NCBI GenBank assembly: GCA_965205155.1
Contig: OZ242033.1
Location: forward strand, 2,108,001-2,172,000
Direction of reading: 5' to 3'
Origin: Aldehydirespirator sp965205155
GTDB taxonomy: Bacteria; Actinomycetota; Acidimicrobiia; Acidimicrobiales; Aldehydirespiratoraceae
DNA length: 64,000 nt
The translations under genes were made by a program, and so were the position numbers. The notes beneath the pieces were generated by a model that searched no databases, was not told where the DNA came from, and was given only the letters and a program-made list of their open reading frames with translations. Every line of letters begins with the position of its first letter. Position 1 is the stretch's first letter. Below are positions 1 to 8,690 of the stretch, one piece after another.

Positions 1-2
1 AC

Positions 3-293
3 AACATGATGCTGCTGTGCTGGGCCTGCCACCAGAAGGTGCATCACCATGGCTGGCGAGAGGTGCCCGACGGGCGGGGCCTGTACACCATCGCACCGCC
101 GGAGCGCATCCGCCACGGCCCCGCCCACGCACCCGACCCGCCGCCCGTGCGCGGATCCCCACATCAGCGCCCGCGCCGGGCCGCTCGACCGCCCGACACG
201 GCAACGGCCCAGGACAATGCTCAGGCTCGGGCGCCGAATGGTGAGGGCAACCGGCGCCCAGCGGAGCCTGAGCCGCTGTTCACCGTCGCCTAG
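3..293 (+). CDS. DUF222/HNH endonuclease family protein, C-terminal end (partial)
   Basis: This is the tail of a gene that begins before the window. The first residues read NMMLLCWACHQKVHHHGW, which is the end of an HNH nuclease domain (metal-binding His and the C-x2-C/H cluster), followed by a basic, proline-rich tail. The same stretch occurs in the complete paralogue at 24970-26379 (MIPLCWHCHQKVHHHGW, then VPDGRGL and HGPAHA), so the family is DUF222 plus HNH. These proteins (the mycobacterial '13E12 repeat' group) occur in many copies in actinobacteria and their role is uncertain. Only the last ~97 codons are present. The tail after the HNH domain is unlike that of the paralogue. Confidence 0.8.
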   Translation, partial: NMMLLCWACHQKVHHHGWREVPDGRGLYTIAPPERIRHGPAHAPDPPPVRGSPHQRPRRAARPPDTATAQDNAQARAPNGEGNRRPAEPEPLFTVA

Positions 294-333
294 AGGGGCC
301 GTCGTCGGCTCGCCGGCGATAGGTTGGCTGGCT

Positions 334-645
334 GTGAGTGCGGGTGCCGGGGACGAGACGCTGGCCGGCTACCGGTCGAGCATCGACAACATCGACGCCT
401 CGCTGGTGATGCTGCTGGGCGAGAGGTTCAAGATCACCAAGCAGGTCGGGATCTACAAGGCCCGCGTCGGCCTGCCGGCCGCGGACCCCGAGCGCGAGAC
501 GGAGCAGATCGTCCGGCTGCGGGAAGTGGCCGCCTCCGTCGACCTCGACCCCTCCTTCAGCGAGAAGTTCCTGCGTCTCGTGTTCGCCGAGGTGAGGCGC
601 GATCACGAGCTGGTTCGCAGCGACGACGCCGCCGCGGACAGCTAG
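334..645 (+). CDS. Chorismate mutase, AroQ type
   Basis: Converts chorismate to prephenate in phenylalanine/tyrosine synthesis. The predicted product has 103 residues, normal for a stand-alone AroQ helical domain. It shows the family pattern of R-x2-ID-x-ID-x2-L followed by a second helix with R-F-K-x2-K-x-VG-x-YK, and an acidic ERE segment near the start of helix 2. The GTG at 334 was chosen because it places about ten residues before the first conserved helix; the upstream in-frame extension is low-complexity and overlaps the preceding gene. The stop codon TAG is the first part of the dispersed repeat at 646-743. Confidence 0.85.
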   Translation: MSAGAGDETLAGYRSSIDNIDASLVMLLGERFKITKQVGIYKARVGLPAADPERETEQIVRLREVAASVDLDPSFSEKFLRLVFAEVRRDHELVRSDDAAADS

Positions 646-743
646 AGGCCGAGCGGGTATGCGGCGATCTGTGCGAATCCCGGCGACACGTGCAGCGAGG
701 CCGTGGCCCGAGCGGCCCGTGAGCGCAGCGAACAAGAGCGGGG
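646..743. repeat. Dispersed repeat element, copy 1
   Basis: Begins AGGCCGAGCGGGT directly after a TAG stop and ends with a ~49-bp core (695-743) starting GCGAGGCCGTGGCCCGAGC and ending AACAAGAGCGGG. The core is identical at 29177-29225 and 30154-30201. The segment between the short left block and the core differs in sequence and length among the copies. It fills much of the gap between chorismate mutase and aceK. Confidence 0.85.
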
Positions 744-805
744 GAGACAACGCCGCACCGCGAGGCGGCATCGCCTACCCGCGCGCCCTCTGAGGCGCGC
801 CCGCC

Positions 806-2578
806 GTGGCCGGGACCAGCCCGCCGGGCACACCCGAGGCACTGGCCCGGATCCTGTACGAGCGCTTCGAGGCCTTCCACGCCGACTTCATCTCCGTCAC
901 CGCCCGGGCCGAGGGCCGCTTCCTGGCTGCGGACTGGCACGGACACCGCCAGGACGCCTTCGAGCGCCTGAACCTGCACACCGACGCGGTGCTCGACACC
1001 GTCGAAGCCTGCCGCGTCCAACTGCCCGACGCCGGCGCCCGACACGCCTGGGTCGACGCCCAGCGCCGCTACGTCGAGTTCCTCACCGATCGGGGCGACC
1101 TGGAACTGGCCGAGACCTTCTACAACTCCGTCACCAGGCGCCTGTTCGGCGTGGTCGGCCTCGACCGGGAACTGGAGTTCATCTGGCTCGGCCCCACCAC
1201 CCTGCCCGCCAGCGACGACACCGGACCGGAGCACAGCAGCATCAGCGTGCACGGCTCCACCGTCGAAGCGGTCGCGGCCGTCCTCGAACGCAGCCCGCTG
1301 GGTCCGCACTTCGCCGACCTCGCCCGCGACGCCGCGCTCGTCGCCGGCCGCATCGACGGCTACCTCGACGGCACATGGCGGGACCTCGACGCCATCGACA
1401 TGCTCGACCCGGTGTTCTACCGCCAGAAGGGCGCCTACCTCGTCGGCCGGCTGCGCTGGCTCAACCGGGTGTCTCCCTGCATCCTGCCGATCGTCCACGA
1501 CGACTCGGGCGTGCGCGTCGACGCCGCCCTCCTCACCGAGCCCGCGGCCAGCCGGCTGTTCAGCTACGCCCGCTCCTACATGCACGTACTGTCGTCCCGC
1601 CCCGCCTCCGTCGTGGCCTTCCTCAAGTCGATGCTGCCGGTGAAGCCCGTCGCCGAGCTCTACACCTCGCTGGGGTACTCCCAGCACGGCAAGACCAACC
1701 TCTTCCGCGCCCTGTACCGGCACATGGAGCACTCCAACACCCGGTTCGAGCAGTCCCGGGGCGCGGCCGGCACCGTCATGGCCGTGTTCGCGCTGCCGTC
1801 GTTCGACGTGGTGTTCAAGGTGATCAAGGACCGGTTCCCGCCCAGCAAGCGGACCACCCCCGAAGACGTGAAGCGCCGCTACCGGCTCGTGTTCGGATAC
1901 GACCGGATGGGCCGGCTGGTGGACGCCCAGGAGTTCGAGAACCTCACCTTCGCCCGGGACCGCTTCGACGACGAGCTCCTCGACGAGCTGCGCCGCGACT
2001 GCGCCCGCACCGTGACCATCACCGACGACGAGGTCGTGCTGGGCCACGTGTACACCGAGCGCCGCGTCTACCCGCTCGATCTGTACCTTCGCGAGATGGC
2101 CCCCGACCGGGCCGTCGCCGCTGCGCTCGACTACGGCAACGCCATCAAGGACCTGGCCGCGGCCAACATCTTCCCCGGCGACCTGTTCCCCAAGAACTTC
2201 GGCGTCACCCGGCTCGGCTCGGTGGTGTTCTACGACTACGACGAGCTGGCCCTGCTGTCGGAGGTGAACTTCCGAGCCCTGCCCGTGCCCGACGACGACC
2301 TCGACGAGTTCCTCGACCAGCCGTGGTTCCCGGTCGGCGCCGACGACGTGTTCCCCGAGGAGTTCGCCACCTACCTGCGCTCGCCGCCCATCGTGGGCAG
2401 CGTCTTCGCCGAGCACCATCCCGAGATCGCCACCCTCGAATTCTGGGAGTCGATGAAGCAGCGCAACCGCGCCGGCGACATCCCCGACCTGTACCCCTAT
2501 CCGGCATCCCTGCGCCTCCACGCCGGCGCTGGGAACCGTCCGGTACCCCGTCCGGCATCCCACCCGCCCACCGACTGA
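806..2578 (+). CDS. aceK: Isocitrate dehydrogenase kinase/phosphatase
   Basis: Bifunctional enzyme that phosphorylates and dephosphorylates isocitrate dehydrogenase, switching carbon between the TCA cycle and the glyoxylate bypass. The predicted 590 residues match the usual AceK length (~580). The nucleotide-binding segment GTVMAVFALPSFDVVFKVIKDR lies near residues 313-335, and the catalytic segment DYGNAIKDLAAANIFPGD starts at about residue 442, followed by KNFGVTRLG and FYDYDE. These are diagnostic of the family. A GTG at 806 is the start. The quinone oxidoreductase follows 13 nt later, and aconitase and citrate synthase lie just beyond. AceK is known mainly from Proteobacteria, so its presence in an actinobacterial context is unusual. 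Confidence 0.95.
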   Translation: MAGTSPPGTPEALARILYERFEAFHADFISVTARAEGRFLAADWHGHRQDAFERLNLHTDAVLDTVEACRVQLPDAGARHAWVDAQRRYVEFLTDRGDLELAETFYNSVTRRLFGVVGLDRELEFIWLGPTTLPASDDTGPEHSSISVHGSTVEAVAAVLERSPLGPHFADLARDAALVAGRIDGYLDGTWRDLDAIDMLDPVFYRQKGAYLVGRLRWLNRVSPCILPIVHDDSGVRVDAALLTEPAASRLFSYARSYMHVLSSRPASVVAFLKSMLPVKPVAELYTSLGYSQHGKTNLFRALYRHMEHSNTRFEQSRGAAGTVMAVFALPSFDVVFKVIKDRFPPSKRTTPEDVKRRYRLVFGYDRMGRLVDAQEFENLTFARDRFDDELLDELRRDCARTVTITDDEVVLGHVYTERRVYPLDLYLREMAPDRAVAAALDYGNAIKDLAAANIFPGDLFPKNFGVTRLGSVVFYDYDELALLSEVNFRALPVPDDDLDEFLDQPWFPVGADDVFPEEFATYLRSPPIVGSVFAEHHPEIATLEFWESMKQRNRAGDIPDLYPYPASLRLHAGAGNRPVPRPASHPPTD

Positions 2579-2591
2579 TCGGATAACCATC

Positions 2592-3575
2592 TTGCGAGCC
2601 GTAGTGATCACCGCCCACGGCGGCCCCGAGGTCCTGCAGGTGCAGGACGTGCCCGACCCCGTTCCCGGCCCCGCAGAGATCCTCGTCGACGTCGTGACCT
2701 CGGCGCTCAACCGGGCCGACACGCTGCAGCGACGGGGCCTGTACCCCGGCCCGCCCTCCGACCACGAGATCCCGGGACTCGAGTTCGCGGGCCGGGTGGC
2801 CGCGGCCGGCGAGCGGGTCACCGAGCACGCCGTCGGAGACCCGGTCATGGGGATCGTGGGGGGCGGCGGCTACGCCGAGCGGGTCGTGGTGCACCACCGC
2901 CAGGCCATGGTCGTGCCCGACGCCCTCGGTCTGGACGCGGCCGGCGCCTTCCCCGAGGTGTTCATCACCGCATGGGACGCGCTCGTGCGCCAGGGCGGGC
3001 TCACCACCGGCCGGTGGGCGCTGGTCCACGCCGGAGCCTCCGGCGTCGGCACCGCCTCCATACAGATCGCCAGAGCCATGGGCGCCCGCATCGCGGTCAC
3101 CGCCTCGGCGGGCAAGCACCACGTGTGCGAGGCGCTCGGCGCCGATGTGGTGATCGACTACGCCTCCGAGGACTTCGTGGAGGCCGTCAAGTCGGCCACC
3201 GGCGGTGCCGGCGTGGACGTGGTCCTCGACGTGGTCGGCGGCGACTACCTGCCCCGCAACGTCTCCTGCCTGCGCACCGGTGGGCGCATCATCCAGGTCG
3301 GCACCATGGCCGGCGGGCCAGTGCCGTTCAACCCGGCCGGGCTGATGTTCAAGCGGGCCGCGCTGATCGGCACCACCCTGCGGGCCCGACCCATCGAGGA
3401 GAAGATCGCGGTCACCCGCCAGTTCGCGGCCGAGATGCTGCCCCACGTGGCCGCCGGCGCCATGGCCCCGGTGATCGACAGCCGGTTCACGCTCGACGAG
3501 GCCCCCGCGGCTCACGAGCGCATGGAGGCCAACCTCAACGCCGGGAAGATCGTCCTCGACGTGAATCCCGCCTAG
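2592..3575 (+). CDS. Zinc-independent quinone oxidoreductase (MDR superfamily)
   Basis: Medium-chain dehydrogenase/reductase of the NADPH:quinone reductase type (PIG3/QOR-like), 327 residues. The N-terminal GroES-like domain contains SALNRADTLQRRGLYP and PGLEFAGRV; the nucleotide-binding domain carries the motif HAGASGVGTASIQIA near residue 146, and VDVVLDVVGG follows. The catalytic zinc cysteines of alcohol dehydrogenases are absent. The start is a TTG 13 nt after aceK, so the two are probably co-transcribed. Its stop codon lies inside a 17-bp tandem repeat shared with the end of the convergent citrate synthase gene. Confidence 0.88.
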   Translation: MRAVVITAHGGPEVLQVQDVPDPVPGPAEILVDVVTSALNRADTLQRRGLYPGPPSDHEIPGLEFAGRVAAAGERVTEHAVGDPVMGIVGGGGYAERVVVHHRQAMVVPDALGLDAAGAFPEVFITAWDALVRQGGLTTGRWALVHAGASGVGTASIQIARAMGARIAVTASAGKHHVCEALGADVVIDYASEDFVEAVKSATGGAGVDVVLDVVGGDYLPRNVSCLRTGGRIIQVGTMAGGPVPFNPAGLMFKRAALIGTTLRARPIEEKIAVTRQFAAEMLPHVAAGAMAPVIDSRFTLDEAPAAHERMEANLNAGKIVLDVNPA

Positions 3576-3614
3576 CGGTCAATCCCGCCTAGCGGTCAAT
3601 CCCGCTCAGCGGTC
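3564..3614. repeat. 17-bp tandem repeat over two convergent stop codons
   Basis: Three consecutive 17-bp units (3564-3580, 3581-3597, 3598-3614) of AATCCCGCCTAGCGGTC; in the third, CT is changed to TC. The first unit contains the TAG stop of the quinone oxidoreductase and the third contains the TGA stop (TCA on the plus strand) of citrate synthase. Confidence 0.9.
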
Positions 3615-4871
3615 CTTCATCGGGACGTAGTCGCGCTTCGGCGCGCCGACGTAGATCTGCCGGGGCCGGTAGATGCGGGAGTTCTGCTCGATCATCTCGT
3701 TCCAGTGGGCCAGCCACCCCGGCGTTCGGCCGATGGCGAACAGCACGGTGAACATGTTCGTGGGGAACCCCAGAGCCTGGTAGATCAGGCCCGAGTAGAA
3801 GTCCACATTCGGATAGAGCCTCCGGCTGACGAAGTAGTCGTCGGCCAGCGCGACCTCCTCGAGCTTGAGGGCTATGTCGAGCAGCGGGTTCTTGCCGATC
3901 ACCTTGAACACGTCGTGGGCGGCCGCCTTGATGATCATCGCCCTCGGGTCGTAGTTCTTGTACACCCGGTGCCCGAAGCCCATCAGCCGGTGCCCGCCCC
4001 GCTTCACGCTGGCGATGAAGCTGTTGACCTCCTCGTAGGAGCCGATCTTGGTCAGCATGTTGATCACGGCCTCGTTCGCCCCTCCGTGCAGCGGCCCGTA
4101 CAGGGCGGCGCAGCCGGCCGCGATGGCGGTGTAGGGGTCGGCGTGGCTCGACCCGACCACCCGGGCCGCGGTGGTGGAGCAGTTCTGGCCGTGGTCGGCG
4201 TGCAGGATGAACAGCACCCGCATGGCCTGCACCAGCGCCGGGTCGGGCTCGTAGTCGCCGCCGACGTCGAACATCATCTTCAGGAAGCGGGTCGGGTAGT
4301 CGTCGGCGTTGTCGGGGAAGATGAACGGCAGGCCCCTCGAGAACCGGTAGGCCGCCGCGGCCAGCGTCGGCATCTTGGCGATCAGCCGCACGATCTGGGC
4401 CCGGCGGTTGTCGACGTCGAAGAGGTGCTTGGCCTCGGGATAGAAGGTGGACAGGCCGGCCACCCCCGAGGTCAGCAGACCCATCGGGTGGGCGTCGTAG
4501 TGGAAGGCGTCGAAGATCCGCTTGCGGAAGTTCTCGTGGATGAACGTGTGCCGGGTTATGTCGTAGGTCCACTCGTCGAGCTGGGGCTGCGTGGGCAGCT
4601 CCCCGTACACCAGCAGGTAGGCGACCTCCGGGAACGTGCTGTGCTGGGCGAGCTGCTCGATGGGGTAGCCGCGGTAGCGCAGGATGCCGGCCTCGCCGTC
4701 GATCTCGGTCACCGCGCTGGACGCGGCCGCGGTGGTGGCCAGCCCCGGATCGAAGAACCAGACACCTCCGAGCAGCTTCCGCCAGGCCACCGAATCGACT
4801 CCGCCGTCGACGATCGGGACCTCGATCGACTGGCCGGTGCGGTTGTCTGTGATCGTGACGCTTTCCCCCAT
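3606..4871 (-). CDS. gltA: Citrate synthase
   Basis: Condenses acetyl-CoA and oxaloacetate to citrate. The product has 421 residues and shows the type II citrate synthase landmarks: GILRYRGYPIEQLA near the N-terminus, the catalytic His regions ADHGQNCST and GPLHGGANEAV, the GFGHRVYKNYDPRA segment with the second active-site His, and VDFYSG with the catalytic Asp. The ATG at 4871 is the natural start. The gene lies 11 nt after the carboxyltransferase and is the last gene of a minus-strand run with aconitase. Confidence 0.95.
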   Translation of the reverse strand: MGESVTITDNRTGQSIEVPIVDGGVDSVAWRKLLGGVWFFDPGLATTAAASSAVTEIDGEAGILRYRGYPIEQLAQHSTFPEVAYLLVYGELPTQPQLDEWTYDITRHTFIHENFRKRIFDAFHYDAHPMGLLTSGVAGLSTFYPEAKHLFDVDNRRAQIVRLIAKMPTLAAAAYRFSRGLPFIFPDNADDYPTRFLKMMFDVGGDYEPDPALVQAMRVLFILHADHGQNCSTTAARVVGSSHADPYTAIAAGCAALYGPLHGGANEAVINMLTKIGSYEEVNSFIASVKRGGHRLMGFGHRVYKNYDPRAMIIKAAAHDVFKVIGKNPLLDIALKLEEVALADDYFVSRRLYPNVDFYSGLIYQALGFPTNMFTVLFAIGRTPGWLAHWNEMIEQNSRIYRPRQIYVGAPKRDYVPMKDR

Positions 4872-4882
4872 CGGAGATCACA

Positions 4883-6259
4883 TTACAGGGGAGCGTTGTC
4901 GTGGCGGCGATTCGGCAGGCGCTCGCGCTTGGCGGACAGCAGATCCAGGGCGGCGCAAATCTCCCGCCTCGTGTCGGCGGGCTCGATCACGGAGTCGATG
5001 GCGCCCCGCTCGGCCGCGATGTACGGGTTGAGCAGCCGCTGCTCGTAGGCGGTCTCCAGATCCGCCCTCTCGGCGCCGGTGGCCGACCGGTGGAGGATCC
5101 CCACCGCTCCCTTGGCGCCCATCACCGCGATCTCGGCCGTGGGCCAGGCGAGGGCCAGGTCGTTGCCCATCGTCTTGGAGTCCATGACGATGTAGGCGCC
5201 GCCGTAGGACTTGCGCAGGGTGACGTTCACCCGCGGCACGGTGGCCCGGGCGTAGGCGAAGGCCATCTGGGCGCCGTAGCGGATCATTCCCCGCCACTCG
5301 AGGTCCTTGCCGGGGTAGAAGCCGGACGTGTCCACGAAGGTGACGAGCGGGAGGTTGAAGGCGTCGCAGAAGGCCACGAAGCGGGCCCCCTTGCGGGAGC
5401 CGGTTATGTCGAGCGTCCCGGCCAGCGACTGGGGCTGGTTGGCCACGATCCCCACCGGCCGGCCGCCGAAGGAGGCGAAGGCGGTGACCAGGTTGGCGCC
5501 CCAGAAGGGGTGCGGCTCCAGCAGCACGCCGTCGTCGGCGACGGCCACCAGCACATCGCGCACGTCGTAGCTCCCGCCCGACTCGGCCGGCAGGACGTCG
5601 AACGCCTCGGGCACCGGCCGGTCGACGGGATCGGTGCAGGTGCGGCCGGGCGGGTCGACGGCGTTGCTGTCCGGCAGGTAGCTGAGGAGCTCGGCCGCGG
5701 TCTCGTCGGCCTCCGCGTCGGTGGAGGCCACGAAGCTCGCCACCCCGGACCGGACGGCGTGAGTCTCGGCGCCGCCCAGGTCGGCGCGGTCGACGGGCAT
5801 CCCGGTGAAGTGCTCCACCATCCGCGGCCCGACGACGAAGGCGTAGGCGTCGGCGGTCATCACCACGAAGTCGGCCAGCCCCAGCAGCAGGGCCGGGCCG
5901 GACACGTTGGGACCGGCCGCGACGACGATCACCGGCACCACCCCCGAGCAGCGAGCCAGCTCGGCGGCCGCGGCGGCCCAGCCGTGCAGGGCGTCGACTC
6001 CCTCGGTGAGGTCGGCCCCCGAGGAGGCCAGCCTCAGCAGCAGCGGGAGCCGCTGCGTGCGGGCCAGTCGGGCGGCGGCGGCCATGCTCTGGCCGTCGGC
6101 CGGTGCCAGCGCCCCGCTGCGCTCATCGGTGGCGCAGCGGGCGTCGATCTCGACCACTCTGCGGTCGCCGAAGGTCGTCACCCGGCTGCGGACGAACCCG
6201 GAGCATCCGGCGCGAAGGTTGACCGCGGTCGCCTGGGAGGCAGCTGGCACGTCGCTCAT
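4883..6259 (-). CDS. Biotin-dependent acyl-CoA carboxyltransferase family protein
   Basis: Predicted 458-residue protein of the crotonase-like carboxyltransferase superfamily (acetyl-/propionyl-CoA carboxylase beta-type). The C-terminal half is best conserved: PVGIVANQPQSLAGTLDI, RFVAFCDAFNLPLVTFVDTSGFYPG, KSYGGAYIVMDSK and the oxyanion-type segment MGAKGAVGILHR. The N-terminal half is more divergent but keeps a second crotonase-like core (GPALLLGLADFVVMTADAYAFVVGP). No biotin carboxylase or carrier gene is adjacent, so the acyl substrate cannot be assigned. It sits 28 nt after aconitase and 11 nt before citrate synthase. Confidence 0.8.
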   Translation of the reverse strand: MSDVPAASQATAVNLRAGCSGFVRSRVTTFGDRRVVEIDARCATDERSGALAPADGQSMAAAARLARTQRLPLLLRLASSGADLTEGVDALHGWAAAAAELARCSGVVPVIVVAAGPNVSGPALLLGLADFVVMTADAYAFVVGPRMVEHFTGMPVDRADLGGAETHAVRSGVASFVASTDAEADETAAELLSYLPDSNAVDPPGRTCTDPVDRPVPEAFDVLPAESGGSYDVRDVLVAVADDGVLLEPHPFWGANLVTAFASFGGRPVGIVANQPQSLAGTLDITGSRKGARFVAFCDAFNLPLVTFVDTSGFYPGKDLEWRGMIRYGAQMAFAYARATVPRVNVTLRKSYGGAYIVMDSKTMGNDLALAWPTAEIAVMGAKGAVGILHRSATGAERADLETAYEQRLLNPYIAAERGAIDSVIEPADTRREICAALDLLSAKRERLPNRRHDNAPL

Positions 6260-6287
6260 GGTAGAGCGTCGCTCGGGACCAGGAGGT

Positions 6288-8582
6288 TCAGGCTTGCCGG
6301 CCGGCTCGGCTGCGGATGATGTTCAGCGCGCTGCCGGCCCGGAACCACTCGATCTGCTCGTCGCTGAGGGTGTGGTGCGCCTCGAAGGACCAGACGGCGC
6401 CGTCGGGCGCGGTGACCTCCACCGTCACCGGCTGGTCCGGGGCCAGGTCGGCCAGGCCGCGCACCCCGATGCGGTCGTCCTCGCCGATGCGCTCGTAGTC
6501 GGCCGGGTCGGCGAACGTCAGCGCCAGCACTCCCTGCTTCTTGAGGTTGGCCTCGTGGATGCGGGCGAAGCTGCGGGCCAGGGCCAGCACGCAGCCCCGG
6601 AACCGGGGCTCCATGGCGGCGTGCTCCCGGCTGGAGCCCTCGCCGGTGTTGGAGTCGCCGATGAACACCCAGCGCAGGCCGGCCTCATGGTACTCCCGGG
6701 CGATGTCGGGCAGGGGCTGGACCTCGCCGGTGATCTGGTTCTTGCCGTGGCCGACCTCGTAGCCGTTGAACGCGTTGACCACGCCCAGGTACAGGTTCCC
6801 CGAGATGTTCTCCAGGTGCCCGCGGTATCGCAGCCAGGGGCCGGCCGCCGAGATGTGGTCGGTGGTGCACTTGCCCTTGGCCTTGGCGATGACGGGCAGG
6901 TCCTCGTAGTCGCGGCCGTCCCAGGCCGCGAACGGCTCCAGGAGTTGGAGGCGCTCGGAGTCCGGCGAGACCCGGACCTCGACAGCCGCACCGTCGGCGG
7001 GCGGGGCCACGAAGGTGTCCTCGCCGGGGTCGAATCCGTCGGGGGGAAGCTCGATGCCGGTCGGTTCGGCCAGCGCCACCGGCTCGCCGCGGTCGTTGGT
7101 GAGGGTGCCGCCGACCGGGTCGAAGTCGACGGTGCCGGCCAGCGCCAGCGCGATGACGGTCTCGGGGGAGGTGACGAAGCTCAGCGTGGCCGGGTCGCCG
7201 TCGTTGCGCTTGGGGAAGTTGCGGTTGTAGGAGGTGACGATCACGTTGGGCCGGCCCGGCGTGTGGCCCTCCTCGCCGGAGCGGTCCCACTGGCCGATGC
7301 AGGGTCCGCAGGCGTTGGCCAGCACGGTCGCGCCGAGAGCCTCGAAGTCGTCCATCAGGCCGTCGCGCACGATGGTGGAGCGGATCTGCTCGGAGCCCGG
7401 CGTCACCAGCAGCCGGGTGCGGGCCGTCAGGCCCTTGCCGGCTGCGTCCCGGGCTATCGACGCGGCCCGGGTGATGTCCTCGTAGGACGAGTTGGTGCAG
7501 CTGCCGATGAGGGCGGCGCTGATCTCCAGCGGCCACTGGTTGTCGCGGGCCTCCTCGCCGAGGTCGGCGACCTCGCGGGCCAGGTCCGGGGTGTGGGGGC
7601 CGTTGATGTGGGGTCCGAGGGCGTCGAGGTCGATCTCCACCACCCGGTCGTAGAAGCGCTCGGGGTCGGCCTCGGTCTCGGGGTCGCCGCACAGATGGTG
7701 GGCCACCGCGGCGGCCAGGTCGGCCGCGTCGGCTCGGCCGGTGGCCCGCAGGTAGCGGTCCATCGAGGTGTCGTAGTCGAAGATCGATGTGGTGGCGCCG
7801 ATCTCGGCGCCCATGTTGCAGATGGTGGCCTTGCCGGTGGCGCTGAGGGAGCGGGCCCCGGGCCCGAAGTACTCGACGACGGCGCCGGTGCCGCCGGCCA
7901 CGGTGAGGATGTCGGCCACCTTCAGGATCACGTCCTTGGGGGCCGACCAGCCGCTGAGCTCGCCGGTGAGGTGGACGCCGATGAGCTTGGGCCAGCGCAC
8001 GTTCCACGGGAATCCGGTCATCACGTCCACCGCGTCGGCGCCGCCCACGCCCACCGCCACCATGGCCAGCCCGCCGGCGTTGGGGGTGTGGCTGTCGGTG
8101 CCGATCATCATCCCGCCGCAGAAGGCGTAGTTCTCCAGCACGACCTGGTGGATGATGCCCGAGCCGGGCTTCCAGAACCCGGCGCCGTAGCGGGCGCACA
8201 CGCTGTGCAGGAACTCGTACACCTCGTCGTTGCCCGACAGGGCGGCCAGCAGGTCGCGCTTGGCGTCGGTGCGGGCCGTGATGAGATGGTCGCAGTGGGT
8301 GGTGGTCGGGACCTGCACCTCGTCGAGCCCGGCGGTCATGAACTGCAGCCAGGCCATCTGGGCGGTGGCGTCCTGCATGGCCACCCGGTCGGGCCGCAGG
8401 TCCACATACGACACGCCCCGCTCGGGGACCCCGGTCTCGGACGGGTCGAGGTGGTTGACGAGGATCTTCTCGGTCAGCGTCAACGGCCGCCCGAAGCCGG
8501 CGCGGGCCCGCCCCACCCGCTCGTCCAGCGTGGCGTACACACCCTCGATCAACTCCGCCGGAGTACTAGCGAACACAGCCAT
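6288..8582 (-). CDS. acn: Aconitate hydratase
   Basis: Interconverts citrate and isocitrate using a [4Fe-4S] cluster. The product has ~764 residues and resembles the mitochondrial-type aconitases: THCDHLI near the N-terminus, GTDSHTPNAGG, GSCTNSSYEDI with the first cluster Cys, NACGPCIGQWDR with the other two, and in the swivel domain GDSNTGEGSSREHAAMEPR. The ATG at 8582 (MAVFAS) was chosen; an in-frame GTG at 8609 adds nine residues without a visible ribosome-binding site. First gene of a run with the carboxyltransferase and citrate synthase. Confidence 0.95.
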   Translation of the reverse strand: MAVFASTPAELIEGVYATLDERVGRARAGFGRPLTLTEKILVNHLDPSETGVPERGVSYVDLRPDRVAMQDATAQMAWLQFMTAGLDEVQVPTTTHCDHLITARTDAKRDLLAALSGNDEVYEFLHSVCARYGAGFWKPGSGIIHQVVLENYAFCGGMMIGTDSHTPNAGGLAMVAVGVGGADAVDVMTGFPWNVRWPKLIGVHLTGELSGWSAPKDVILKVADILTVAGGTGAVVEYFGPGARSLSATGKATICNMGAEIGATTSIFDYDTSMDRYLRATGRADAADLAAAVAHHLCGDPETEADPERFYDRVVEIDLDALGPHINGPHTPDLAREVADLGEEARDNQWPLEISAALIGSCTNSSYEDITRAASIARDAAGKGLTARTRLLVTPGSEQIRSTIVRDGLMDDFEALGATVLANACGPCIGQWDRSGEEGHTPGRPNVIVTSYNRNFPKRNDGDPATLSFVTSPETVIALALAGTVDFDPVGGTLTNDRGEPVALAEPTGIELPPDGFDPGEDTFVAPPADGAAVEVRVSPDSERLQLLEPFAAWDGRDYEDLPVIAKAKGKCTTDHISAAGPWLRYRGHLENISGNLYLGVVNAFNGYEVGHGKNQITGEVQPLPDIAREYHEAGLRWVFIGDSNTGEGSSREHAAMEPRFRGCVLALARSFARIHEANLKKQGVLALTFADPADYERIGEDDRIGVRGLADLAPDQPVTVEVTAPDGAVWSFEAHHTLSDEQIEWFRAGSALNIIRSRAGRQA

Positions 8583-8625
8583 GGCTCTCAGCCTACGAGC
8601 GCCAGTCACCAGCCAGCAGGCCAGA

Positions 8626-8690
8626 AGTCACACCTATTTATATGATATTTCAAGTTGTATCAATATTAATAGCTATATGCTGGTTAGATG
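8626..8690 (+). promoter_or_regulatory. AT-rich promoter region ahead of the small gene pair
   Basis: A short A/T-rich stretch (ATTTATATGATATTTC, then ATCAATATTAATAGCTATATG) in otherwise very GC-rich DNA, between aconitase and the plus-strand pair. It is the only plausible promoter for that pair; exact boxes cannot be fixed by eye. Confidence 0.4.

Noticed and set aside
557..2848. Long minus-strand open frame across aceK
   Set aside because: Mirror frame of aceK caused by high GC; low-complexity Gly/Val/Glu-rich product with no family features, while the plus-strand product is clear AceK.
5907..8645. 912-residue plus-strand frame opposite aconitase and the carboxyltransferase
   Set aside because: Antisense shadow of two well-conserved genes; composition (Gly/Val/Arg/His repeats) is typical of reverse-frame translation.
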